DNA from: Actinospica acidithermotolerans
GTDB lineage: Bacteria; Actinomycetota; Actinomycetes; Streptomycetales; Catenulisporaceae
Assembly: GCF_018139625.1 (NCBI RefSeq)
Contig: NZ_JAGSOH010000038.1
Coordinates: forward strand, 1 to 57,071
DNA: 57,071 bases
Direction of reading: 5' to 3'
Of the stretch, positions 15,666 through 22,298 are shown in pieces; the stretch's first letter is position 1; each line of letters starts with the position of its first letter. Both the position numbers and the translations under genes were made by a program. The notes beneath the pieces were generated by a model. That model was not told the origin of the DNA and made no database searches. It saw only the letters and a list, made by a program, of their open reading frames with translations.

Positions 15666-16133
15666 ATGCGCAGCGGTGCGCTCGCCCAGATCGCCCTGCG
15701 CGACGTGAGCGGGCCGAACCCACAGGCCGAACTCGACACTATGATCTGGGCCGCACTGGCACTGGTGGAAACAGCGATCAGCCAGAACGTCGAGAGCATC
15801 GCAGCCGACCGCCGACGCTGGCCCGTGCGCGAGCTTCATCTGCTAGTGACGCGGCTGACCGACACCGCGGAAGCGTGCAAGACGATATGCCGCGCTGCGG
15901 CGCACACCCTCACCGGCGACCCCTCTGAGGGATTTCGCTCAGTGCCGGTCGACGAAGTGCGCGAGGGAGAGAAGGTCCTGGAGGTCGTTGGCCGCTTCGA
16001 GGGCGCACAGGCTGGCGACGGCGAGGAAGCCGAGGCCGGCGGCGAGTGCGATGAGGCTTGTGGCCGGTGCGGGATCGAGCAGGGCCGCGACACGGCGCGG
16101 CACGGGTCCGGCGCCGGCGAGCGAACGCCCTGA
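15666..16133 (+). CDS. Hypothetical protein, 3' half antisense to the M56 gene
   Basis: 155-residue ORF. The first 85 residues (beginning MRSGALAQIALRDV, with AELDTMIWAALALVETAISQ and RELHLLVTRLTDTAEACKTI) have good codon usage and read like a helical domain. The last 65 lie antisense to the 3' end of the M56 peptidase gene and are probably not part of an ancestral protein. Either the gene has lost its proper end or the stop was displaced. Family unknown. Low-to-moderate confidence that it is expressed. Confidence 0.4.
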   Translation: MRSGALAQIALRDVSGPNPQAELDTMIWAALALVETAISQNVESIAADRRRWPVRELHLLVTRLTDTAEACKTICRAAAHTLTGDPSEGFRSVPVDEVREGEKVLEVVGRFEGAQAGDGEEAEAGGECDEACGRCGIEQGRDTARHGSGAGERTP

Positions 16134-16895
16134 TTCGCGGCTGAATACCGCGCCGAGCGCGAGGATCGGGCTGCGGTGTGCGCGCGCGTGCTTGGTGGCG
16201 ATGGCCGCGCGCGCCACGGCGGTCGCGACCTGCCGGCGGTCGCCGACGGTTCGCGCGGCGTCCTCGTCGGCCCAGCGCTCCACCGCGTAGTCCACCGCTC
16301 CGGCCAGCGGACGCAGCAGCGGATTGGCGGCCGCGGCGAGCCGCGCGGCGCTCGTGTAGATGTAGTGGTGGCCGCTCAGGTGGGCGTGCTCGTGGGCGAG
16401 GAGCGCGTGGCGGCCGGGCTCGTCGAGGGCGTCGAGCATGCCGGCGGACACGACGATGCGGCCGGGCAGGCCGGGGACCGTGTAGGCGTCGGCGGCCGGA
16501 TCGGGTGTGATCACGAGGCTCTGCTGCCCGGGCAGATGCCGGGCGTGGGTGAAGGCGATGCGCAGCGCTCGGGTCCGTTCGAGGGCGAAACTCGCCGTTG
16601 CGAGCAGCGCAGCGCCGAACAGTACCCCGGCGACGAGCGCGATCGCGGCCGAGACCGGATCGCCGCCCTCGACGATGGTCGTGGACAGGTGCCCGAGGCG
16701 CGCGAACGCCGGGACGCGCACGAGTGCCGCGAGCGCGAGCAGGCCGAGGGCGCCGCAACTGGTCCCGGCGAGTACGACGGCGGCGAGCGTCAGCAGCCAG
16801 GTCGCGTATCTCGGGTGCAGGCGCGTGGTGGCCAGGCGGGCCAGCGGGAGCGCGGCGAACGGGAAGAGCAGGGTGACGTACACGAACACGCGCAT
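15939..16895 (-). CDS. M56 family metallopeptidase (BlaR1-like)
   Basis: 318-residue integral membrane zinc peptidase. Transmembrane segments are near residues 5-20, 33-55 and 85-105. The zinc motif HEHAH spans residues 168-172 (ALLAHEHAHLSGHH), followed by another membrane segment and the membrane-buried C-terminus. Unlike true BlaR1 it has no penicillin-binding sensor domain, as usual for the actinomycete M56 partners of BlaI. It probably cleaves BlaI on a cell-envelope signal. The start is 10 bp behind the blaI stop with AGGGGA as ribosome site. Confidence 0.92.
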   Translation of the reverse strand: MRVFVYVTLLFPFAALPLARLATTRLHPRYATWLLTLAAVVLAGTSCGALGLLALAALVRVPAFARLGHLSTTIVEGGDPVSAAIALVAGVLFGAALLATASFALERTRALRIAFTHARHLPGQQSLVITPDPAADAYTVPGLPGRIVVSAGMLDALDEPGRHALLAHEHAHLSGHHYIYTSAARLAAAANPLLRPLAGAVDYAVERWADEDAARTVGDRRQVATAVARAAIATKHARAHRSPILALGAVFSRESGRSLAGAGPVPRRVAALLDPAPATSLIALAAGLGFLAVASLCALEAANDLQDLLSLAHFVDRH

Positions 16896-16905
16896 GCCGC
16901 GTCCC

Positions 16906-17346
16906 CTACTCGGCGTCTGCGGCCGGCTGCTGGAGGCGCGCGTCGAGCAGGCCGCGCAGGAGCTGCTCGTCGTGATCGCCGAGGTCTTCGACGAATCGGG
17001 AGAGCACCGCGGTCCGGTCCGCGGCCGCGTCGAGCATCGCGGTCAGCCGGCGCGCGGCCAGGCCCGCCTCGTCGGCGACCGGCGCGTAGCGGAAGGCGCG
17101 GCCGTCGCGCTCGCGGGAGAGCGCGCCCTTGTCGAACAGACGGGTCAGAATCGTCACGACGGTGGTGTACGCGAGTTCGTCGGCGCCGTCGCCGTGGTGC
17201 GCGGCGAGCCGCTCGCGCACGTCGGCGGGGCTGAGCGGGCCGTCGGCGGCCCAGAGGATCGCGAGGACCGCCGATTCGAGTGTGCCGTGGGCACGGCGCG
17301 TGGCGCGCGGGGTTTCGGCGGTACGGGCCTTGCGCAGCGGGGCCAT
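16906..17346 (-). CDS. BlaI/MecI/CopY family repressor
   Basis: 146-residue winged-helix repressor: LESAVLAILWAADGPLSPADVRERL, LAYTTVVTILTRLFDKGAL, RERDGRAFRYAPV, then a helical dimerisation tail with FVEDLGDHDEQLLRGLL. The VxTxLxRLxxKG recognition region and the Y-x-P motif are intact. The ATG at 17346 has GAAAGGAT before it and matches the usual family start; an upstream ATG at 17418 lies in a repeat. It sits between the PAP2 gene and its M56 partner; its likely operators are the CTAC-N6-GTAG sites at 18238-18394. Confidence 0.94.
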   Translation of the reverse strand: MAPLRKARTAETPRATRRAHGTLESAVLAILWAADGPLSPADVRERLAAHHGDGADELAYTTVVTILTRLFDKGALSRERDGRAFRYAPVADEAGLAARRLTAMLDAAADRTAVLSRFVEDLGDHDEQLLRGLLDARLQQPAADAE

Positions 17347-17395
17347 CGGGATCCTTTCGTCCGGCCGGTCGGCAGGCCGCGGCCGACTATGCCAG

Positions 17396-17482
17396 TGCCG
17401 CGGCCCGGTTGTCACCACGGGAGCTGCCGCGGCCCGGTTGTCACCACGGGAGCTGCCGCGGCCCGGTCGTCACCACGGGAGC
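17396..17482. repeat. Three-copy 29-bp tandem repeat containing the PAP2 gene tail
   Basis: Three adjacent 29-bp units, 17396-17424, 17425-17453 and 17454-17482, differ at one position (TTGTC in two, TCGTC in the third). The unit contains, on the minus strand, CTCCCGTGGTGA, which is the last three codons and stop of the PAP2 gene (17470). Confidence 0.93.
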
Positions 17483-18237
17483 GGCCGACCGGACTGCTGT
17501 AGTTTCCCCGCGGCGTCGCCGGGCACGGCCTCGGTCCGCGCCGCGGTGTTCGCGCCGGCCGCCGCGGCCCGGCCGGCGCTGGTCAGCAGCGGACGCAGCG
17601 GCGTGGCCTCCAGCGCGCCGATCAGCCGGTCGAGCAGGCCGCGCAGGAGCACCCAGCCGGCAAGCATGATCACGGTGCTGACGACGATCGCGGCGAACAC
17701 GTCGTGCGGGTAGTGCTGGCCGAGGTAGATCCGCGAGAAGCCTTCGACGAGCGCGATGATCGCGGCGACGGCGCCGAGCTTGCGGCTGTAGATCAGCAGT
17801 CCGACCGCGAGCGCGACGGAGATGATCGTGTGGTCGGACGGGAAGGAGTAGTCCGTCGCGCCGGGGCAGGCCTGGACGGTGGCCACGTGGATGACCAGGC
17901 AGGGGCGCGTCTCCTTGAAGACCTGCTTGAGCCCGAGGCCGCAGGCGACGGAGACGACGGTGCCGATCCCGATCCAGGCCACGGCCGCCATCGCCGCCCG
18001 GTCCGCGCGCGCCCGCGCCGACCACCAGGCGTAGCAGGCCATGAGCACGAGCACTGCGACCGCGCCCACGGTGTAGAGGCTCATGATCCCGTGCAGCCAG
18101 GCGGTGTGCCGGGCGAACGAGGTGATGTCGCGGTACCAGCCGTCGTCGGCGGTGGTCACGGTGGAGACGGCGGTGGTGGCGAGCGCTGGTGCCATGGGCG
18201 GGGGCCGTTTCTTCTCGCGGAGCGGTCGGCGGAGCAT
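17470..18237 (-). CDS. PAP2 superfamily phosphatase
   Basis: 255-residue membrane phosphatase. The three PAP2 signatures are present: KQVFKETRP (motif 1), YSFPSDHT (motif 2, with D for the common G) and SRIYLGQHYPHDV (motif 3 with catalytic His and Asp). Five to six membrane segments surround them. Likely acts on undecaprenyl pyrophosphate or phosphatidic acid at the outer face. The ATG at 18237 directly abuts a BlaI-type operator and has no ribosome site, so the ATG at 18195 may be the true start. It heads a probable PAP2-blaI-M56 operon. Confidence 0.9.
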   Translation of the reverse strand: MLRRPLREKKRPPPMAPALATTAVSTVTTADDGWYRDITSFARHTAWLHGIMSLYTVGAVAVLVLMACYAWWSARARADRAAMAAVAWIGIGTVVSVACGLGLKQVFKETRPCLVIHVATVQACPGATDYSFPSDHTIISVALAVGLLIYSRKLGAVAAIIALVEGFSRIYLGQHYPHDVFAAIVVSTVIMLAGWVLLRGLLDRLIGALEATPLRPLLTSAGRAAAAGANTAARTEAVPGDAAGKLQQSGRPLPW

Positions 18238-18251
18238 CTACAAACTTGTAG
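18238..18251. promoter_or_regulatory. BlaI-type operator in front of the PAP2 operon
   Basis: CTACAAACTTGTAG, inside the longer inverted repeat TCTACAAACTTGTAGA (18237-18252) with perfect 7-bp arms. This TACA/TGTA dyad is the BlaI/MecI pattern. A minus-strand TATGAT at 18264-18269 would place the transcription start just before the operator. Confidence 0.75.
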
Positions 18252-18263
18252 AAGCCCGATGCG

Positions 18264-18293
18264 ATCATAGACGCTCCACGGCCGCTTCGTGAA
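18264..18293 (-). promoter_or_regulatory. Candidate promoter of the PAP2-blaI-M56 operon
   Basis: Minus-strand TTCACG (18288-18293) and TATGAT (18264-18269), spaced 18 bp, read towards PAP2; the BlaI-type operator lies directly downstream, where a bound repressor would block elongation or initiation. Confidence 0.5.
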
Positions 18294-18361
18294 CACGGGC
18301 CGTCAACCAGGTGAACGAGCGTGGCCGGATACCGGCATCACGCTGCTCTCAGCATCGCCGT

Positions 18362-18394
18362 CTACACTAACGCAGAAATACTACGATCGTGTAG
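18362..18394. promoter_or_regulatory. Two BlaI-type operators before the small membrane protein
   Basis: CTACACTAACGCAG (18362-18375, one mismatch) and CTACGATCGTGTAG (18381-18394) match CTAC-N6-GTAG. They are 19 bp apart and lie 29-61 bp before the ATG at 18423. Confidence 0.65.
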
Positions 18395-18422
18395 AAGTTG
18401 GGGCGCGAGGAGGGGGTCGCCG

Positions 18423-18665
18423 ATGGCCGGGCACTCGAACGGGCCGCGGCGCACCCCGGGCAGTGCGCGCACCCGCGCCCCGCGGCCGCTCCGGGTGGTC
18501 GAACCGCCCACTGCGCCGAAAGTGCGCCGCAGCGGCAAGCCACGGGGTCCGGTCATGGCCGTCGCCCAGCTCATGACGGGCATAACCCTCTCCTGCCTCA
18601 CCGGCGCGCTCGTCCTGGGGACAGTCGCCGGAGCAGTCGCCTTGGCTCTCTACCTGGTCAGGTAA
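18423..18665 (+). CDS. Small single-pass membrane protein, putative BlaI target
   Basis: 80 residues. The first 45 are Arg/Pro-rich and basic (cytoplasmic); residues about 46-78 form one hydrophobic helix (LMTGITLSCLTGALVLGTVA) ending in LYLVR. The ATG at 18423 has a strong GAGGAGGGGG at 18407-18416. No family is recognised. Two BlaI-type operators just upstream, and its divergent placement from PAP2-blaI-M56, suggest it belongs to the same envelope-stress regulon, perhaps as a small regulator of the peptidase or of a cell-wall enzyme. Confidence 0.7.
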   Translation: MAGHSNGPRRTPGSARTRAPRPLRVVEPPTAPKVRRSGKPRGPVMAVAQLMTGITLSCLTGALVLGTVAGAVALALYLVR

Positions 18666-18681
18666 ACGCGCGAGAGTTGAG

Positions 18682-18797
18682 TCCAGCGGACGCCCCCGCG
18701 AGGAGTCAGCGGACGCCCCCGCGAAAATTCAGCGCACGCCCGCGCGAAGGGTCAGCGGATGCCCTCGCATGAATTCAGCGGATGCCCGCTCAAGGAC
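18682..18797. repeat. Five-copy 23-bp tandem repeat
   Basis: Five units of the form TCAGCGGACGCCCCCGCGAR run at 18682, 18706, 18729, 18752 and 18775 (first 24 bp, others 23 bp). They fill the spacer between the small membrane protein and the convergent nucleotidyltransferase gene. Confidence 0.9.
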
Positions 18798-18820
18798 TCA
18801 GCCTGACACGGCCGGCCGGC

Positions 18821-19576
18821 TCAGCTTTCGGCGGCGAGTTCCCGGGCGGCGGTCTCCAGGTCCTTGGCCGTATCGATGGCGCGCCAGTAGACGCCCTCGG
18901 GGATCAGGTAGCCGGCGAGCCTGCGCTCGCGCGCGAGGGCGGGGAACGTCTTGCGTTCGTGATCGCCGAGGTCGGGCAGCAACGGGGTGAATTCGGGGGC
19001 GAAGACGTACACGCCGGCGTTGACCGGCCACGGGGTGGGCGGGGACTCGACGAAGTCGGCGATCAGGCTGCCGCCGGGAATCGCGGCGTCGCCGTCGAGT
19101 TCGATGACGCCCCACGGGATGCGCGGGCGGGCGAGCGCGAGCGTGCCGAGGGCGCCGCTGCGCGCGTGCAGATCGGCCATGTCGCGCAGCGGGAAGCGCG
19201 TCCAGATGTCCGCGTTCAGGGCGTACCAGGGCTCGTCGGGACGCGGCAGCCGGCGCGCGGCGAACTTGAGGCCGCCGCCGCGGCCGAGCTCGGTCTCCTC
19301 GACGGCGGTCGTGGCCCGCACCGGGAGGTCCGTCCGCGCGATCCACGCCTCGAGCACCTCGGACAGGTGGCCGCAGGAGATGACGACGTCGGTCACCCCC
19401 TCGGCCGCGAGCCAGTCGAGCTGGTGCTCGAGGATCGTGCGGCCGGTGCCGGGGATCTCGATCAGCGTCTTGGGAAGCGTGTCGGTGTACGGCCGCAGCC
19501 GCGAGCCCTTGCCGCCGGCCAGCACGATCGCCTGCGTGACCGGGCCCGGCGCCTGCTCCCGTCGTTGTGTCGGCAT
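18821..19576 (-). CDS. Sugar-1-phosphate nucleotidyltransferase (HddC/RfbA type)
   Basis: 251-residue NTP-transferase. The nucleotide loop AIVLAGGKGSRLRPYT is near residue 16, then LPKTLIEI, a GRGGGLKFAAR loop, NADIW metal-binding Asp, and VNAGVYVFAPE. It would transfer a nucleotide onto a sugar-1-phosphate; the GRGGG loop resembles heptose/mannose-1-phosphate guanylyltransferases, but the sugar cannot be assigned. The ATG at 19576 lacks a ribosome site but has TATCCT six bases before it, suggesting a leaderless mRNA. It follows the BNR and MoaD genes on the same strand. Confidence 0.88.
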   Translation of the reverse strand: MPTQRREQAPGPVTQAIVLAGGKGSRLRPYTDTLPKTLIEIPGTGRTILEHQLDWLAAEGVTDVVISCGHLSEVLEAWIARTDLPVRATTAVEETELGRGGGLKFAARRLPRPDEPWYALNADIWTRFPLRDMADLHARSGALGTLALARPRIPWGVIELDGDAAIPGGSLIADFVESPPTPWPVNAGVYVFAPEFTPLLPDLGDHERKTFPALARERRLAGYLIPEGVYWRAIDTAKDLETAARELAAES

Positions 19577-19588
19577 CTTCGCAGGATA
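19577..19588 (-). promoter_or_regulatory. Candidate -10 hexamer for leaderless transcript (19576 gene)
   Basis: Minus-strand TATCCT followed by GCGAAG and then ATG; no Shine-Dalgarno site. Confidence 0.45.
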
Positions 19589-19684
19589 GCCGGTAGGGCT
19601 GGGCGCAGTCGCCGACCGGCGCGTCAAGGGGCAGGGACATTCGGCTGAGCGGAATCAGCCGGCGGGTGCCGCGGAGCCGGCCGC

Positions 19685-20119
19685 TCAGCCGCCGCTGATC
19701 GCCGCGATGATCTGCACGGTCGCGCCGGGCACCACGACCGTCTCGACGCCGCCGAGCTCGCGGATGTCGGTGCCGTCGAGGTAGATGTTCACGTGCCCGC
19801 GGACCCGGCCGCGCTCGTCCCGGATCCGCCGCTCCAGCGCCGGGACCTGGCGCCGGAGCTCGTCCAGGACGAGGGTCAGCGGCGAGCGCGGCCCGGCGAC
19901 GCCGTCGGCCGGCAGCTCGACGCTGATCTCGGAGCGGCCGCCCGCGAAGCCGGCGAGCGCGCTCGGGATGACGACCCGCGCGGCCGTCGCCCACTCCCCG
20001 GCCGTCTCCGACTCCTCGGCCGTTCCCGGCTCCTCGGCCCTCACCGACTCGGCCGTTCCCGGCTCCCCGGCCCTCACCGACTCCTCGGCCGGCCGCGCGG
20101 TCCCGGTCCTGTCGTGCAT
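19685..20119 (-). CDS. MoaD/ThiS family protein with N-terminal repeat extension
   Basis: 144 residues. A 45-residue extension of repeated (E/A)SVRAxEPGTAE precedes a ubiquitin-like MoaD/ThiS fold: VVIPSALAGFAGGRSEISVELP, LTLVLDELRRQVPALERRI, RGHVNIYLDGTDIRELGG, and a terminal GATVQIIAAISGG. The di-glycine C-terminus needed for adenylation and sulfur carriage is present. It lies 11 bp behind the BNR protein gene, a pairing I recall from other actinomycetes. The role is probably sulfur transfer or protein tagging, unproven. Confidence 0.85.
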   Translation of the reverse strand: MHDRTGTARPAEESVRAGEPGTAESVRAEEPGTAEESETAGEWATAARVVIPSALAGFAGGRSEISVELPADGVAGPRSPLTLVLDELRRQVPALERRIRDERGRVRGHVNIYLDGTDIRELGGVETVVVPGATVQIIAAISGG

Positions 20120-20130
20120 CTGATCCCGCC

Positions 20131-21216
20131 TCAATCGAGCACCGTCGCGCGGACCGAGAGGACGTCGGGCAGGCCCGTCGCCACGGTGGTCCAGCGGTCG
20201 TCGGCGCACGCGTAGAGCTCGCCGGTCCGGGTGCCGAAGTACACACCCGCCGGGTCGGCGTCGTCGGTGCACAGCGCGTCGCGCAGCACCAGGCCGTAGA
20301 AATCCTCGGCCGGCAGGCCCTCGCTCGCGCTGCTCCAGGCCTCGCCGCCGTCCTCGGTGCGGTAGACCCGGCGCCGGAAGTCGGGGGCGAACCGGAAGCC
20401 GTCGCTGGTCAGCGGGAACAGGTAGGCGCTGCCCGGCCGGTGCTTGTCCGCGGCGACGGCGAAGCCGAACTCGGCGGGCAGCCCCTTCGCGGCCTCGGTC
20501 CAGGTCCCGCCCCAGTCGGCGCTGCGGTAGACGCCGTTGTGGTTCTGCAGGTAGAGCCGGTCCGGATCGCCCGCGTCCGGCGCCACCTTGTGCACGCACT
20601 GGCCGAACTCAGGGTACTGCTCCCCCTCCGGCAGGAAGGTGCACTTGATCCCGGAGTTCGCCGCGCTCCAGCTGCGGCCGCCGTCCCTGGTCCGGTAGAC
20701 GCCGCCGGAGGACATCGCCACCAGCATCCGGTCCGGGTCGCCCGGGTACGGCACGATCGTGTGCAGCGCCTGCCCGCCGCCGCCGGGCGCCCATTCCGGC
20801 CGGTGCGGGTGGTCCCACAGCGCCTGGTTGAACTCGAAGGTCCGCCCGCCGTCCTCGGAGCGGAACAGCGCGGTCGGCTCGGTGCCCGCATAGACCACGC
20901 CGGGCTGGTCCTCCGGTCCGGGCTGGATCTGCCAGACGCGGCCCAGCGCGGCGGCGGTCTTCTCGGGGAAGGACACCGGCGCGTGGTCCGGCTCCTGCCA
21001 GCTGCGGCCGAAGTCGTCCGAGTGCAGGACGGTCGGCCCCCAGTGCTCGCTCGTCGCCCCGGCGAACAGGCGCGGCGCGGTACCCCGCGTGTCGATGCCC
21101 ACGGCGTAGATCGCCTGCATCGGCAGTTGGAGCGACTCGGTCTCCCAGCTTCCGGCGCGCCGGCGGGCCAGGACGAGGCCCTTGCGCGTACCGGCCAACA
21201 GCAGTGTTTCGGCCAT
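20131..21216 (-). CDS. BNR/sialidase-like beta-propeller protein
   Basis: 361-residue WD40/YVTN/BNR-like beta-propeller without a signal peptide. BNR (Asp-box) motifs recur: SDDFGRSWQ, SEDGGRTFE, TRDGGRSWS, SADWGGTWT and TEDGGEAWS, five blades. Catalytic residues of true sialidases are not evident, so it is more likely a scaffold or a lyase-type propeller. The ATG at 21216 has no ribosome site, but TAGAGT stands 7 nt before it, arguing for a leaderless start rather than the upstream ATG at 21246. Co-transcribed with the MoaD gene. Confidence 0.9.
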   Translation of the reverse strand: MAETLLLAGTRKGLVLARRRAGSWETESLQLPMQAIYAVGIDTRGTAPRLFAGATSEHWGPTVLHSDDFGRSWQEPDHAPVSFPEKTAAALGRVWQIQPGPEDQPGVVYAGTEPTALFRSEDGGRTFEFNQALWDHPHRPEWAPGGGGQALHTIVPYPGDPDRMLVAMSSGGVYRTRDGGRSWSAANSGIKCTFLPEGEQYPEFGQCVHKVAPDAGDPDRLYLQNHNGVYRSADWGGTWTEAAKGLPAEFGFAVAADKHRPGSAYLFPLTSDGFRFAPDFRRRVYRTEDGGEAWSSASEGLPAEDFYGLVLRDALCTDDADPAGVYFGTRTGELYACADDRWTTVATGLPDVLSVRATVLD

Positions 21217-21223
21217 GAATCCG

Positions 21224-21229
21224 ACTCTA
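21224..21229 (-). promoter_or_regulatory. Candidate -10 hexamer for leaderless transcript (21216 gene)
   Basis: Minus-strand TAGAGT, 7 nt before the ATG at 21216. Confidence 0.5.
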
Positions 21230-21289
21230 GACCCGGGTTCGGACATTTTCCCGGCAGACGGCCCTTCGCCACGGTTCCGGCTCGGCGGC

Positions 21290-21295
21290 TAGTCT
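21290..21295 (+). promoter_or_regulatory. Candidate -10 hexamer for leaderless transcript (21302 gene)
   Basis: TAGTCT, 6 nt before the GTG at 21302, divergent from the similar element serving the BNR gene. Confidence 0.5.
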
Positions 21296-21301
21296 TCCGG
21301 C

Positions 21302-22168
21302 GTGGATGACGCACGCATACGACGCGTACTGGTGGCCGGGATCGACGGGGTGCGGCTCGACCTGCTCGACGCCCTCGACACGCCGCATCTCGACGGGGTC
21401 AGGGACGCGGGCTTCCTCGCGCCGGTGCTGGTCGACGAGCAGACGCCGACGATGTCCGGGCCCTGCTGGGCGACGATCGCGACCGGCGTGCACGTCGGCA
21501 AGCACGGTGTCTGGAGCAACGACTTCACCGGCAACCGGCTCGGTGCGTTCCCCGACTTCACGACGCGGCTCGCGCGCTTCTACGGCCGCAGGACCTTCGT
21601 CGCGGCGGGCTGGGACCCGCTGGTGCTCGCCCGCGACGGCGGTCCGTTGTTCAGCGCGCCGAGCCGGCTGCTCTACGTCAACCCGGAGGCGCACACGGCC
21701 GAGGCGTGGGAGCAGGTCGACGAGGAGATCACCGTCGACGCGGAGGCCGTGCTGCGCCGTGACCCGATGGACGCAGCGTTCGTCTACCTCGGCGCCGCGG
21801 ACGAGACCGCGCACCTGCACGGCTGCGGCCGGCGGTATCGCGACGCGATCGAGAACGCCGACGCGCGGCTCGGACGCCTTCTCGCCGCCGTGCGCGGCCG
21901 ACCCGAGTACGAGCGCGAAGACTGGACGGTCATCGTCGTCACCGACCACGGGCATGTCGAGGATGGCGGCCACGGCGGCCGATCCACCCTCGAGCGCACG
22001 GCGTGGATCGCGGCCTGCGGCCCGGACCTCGCCCCCGGCGTCGCCCCGGACCGCGAACTGCGGCACGTCGACGTCGCCGCCCACGCCTTCGCCGCGCTCG
22101 CCATCGAGCCGGACCGCCACTGGACGCTGGACGGCGCACCCTTCCGTACGGTCAAGGACGCGGGATAG
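21302..22168 (+). CDS. Alkaline phosphatase family / type I phosphodiesterase
   Basis: 288-residue enzyme of the alkaline-phosphatase superfamily (nucleotide pyrophosphatase/phosphodiesterase branch). Metal and nucleophile motifs are VLVAGIDGVR (first Asp), QTPTMSGPCWATIATGVH (Thr/Ser nucleophile region), FVYLGAADETAHLHG and IVVTDHGHVEDGGHGG (Asp, His, His). No signal peptide, so probably cytosolic. The GTG at 21302 without ribosome site follows TAGTCT, suggesting a leaderless transcript. Its stop codon TAG opens an array of 15-nt repeats each carrying an in-frame stop. Confidence 0.9.
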   Translation: MDDARIRRVLVAGIDGVRLDLLDALDTPHLDGVRDAGFLAPVLVDEQTPTMSGPCWATIATGVHVGKHGVWSNDFTGNRLGAFPDFTTRLARFYGRRTFVAAGWDPLVLARDGGPLFSAPSRLLYVNPEAHTAEAWEQVDEEITVDAEAVLRRDPMDAAFVYLGAADETAHLHGCGRRYRDAIENADARLGRLLAAVRGRPEYEREDWTVIVVTDHGHVEDGGHGGRSTLERTAWIAACGPDLAPGVAPDRELRHVDVAAHAFAALAIEPDRHWTLDGAPFRTVKDAG

Positions 22169-22213
22169 CGGCTGCACGGGTAGCGGCGGCACGGGTAGCG
22201 GCTGCGCGGGTAA
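22166..22213 (+). repeat. 15-bp repeats with successive in-frame stop codons
   Basis: TAGCGGCTGCACGGG, TAGCGGCGGCACGGG and TAGCGGCTGCGCGGG follow each other from 22166, ending in TAA at 22211. The first TAG is the phosphodiesterase stop; because the period is 15 nt, all four stops are in one frame. Confidence 0.85.
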
Positions 22214-22256
22214 CCCCCTCGGGGCTACCGCCGCAGGGTTACCGCTGCGCGGTAAC
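22209..22256. terminator. Two tandem hairpins, candidate terminator
   Basis: GGTAACCCC/GGGGCTACC pairs around 22209-22229, and GTTACCGC-TGC-GCGGTAAC (22238-22256) is a perfect 8-bp stem with a 3-nt loop. They sit between the phosphodiesterase gene and the MFS gene; no T-run follows. Confidence 0.55.
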
Positions 22257-22285
22257 GGCTGGGAGCGTTCACAGCATATTTCCTC

Positions 22286-22291
22286 TAGAGT
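22286..22291 (+). promoter_or_regulatory. Candidate -10 hexamer for leaderless transcript (22299 gene)
   Basis: TAGAGT, 7 nt before the GTG at 22299; identical to the hexamer before the BNR gene. Confidence 0.5.
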
Positions 22292-22298
22292 GCGTCGG

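Noticed and set aside
21306-22298. Long N-terminal extension of the MFS ORF
   Set aside because: It is an out-of-frame Arg/Ser/Thr-rich reading of the phosphodiesterase gene; the MFS gene starts at 22299.
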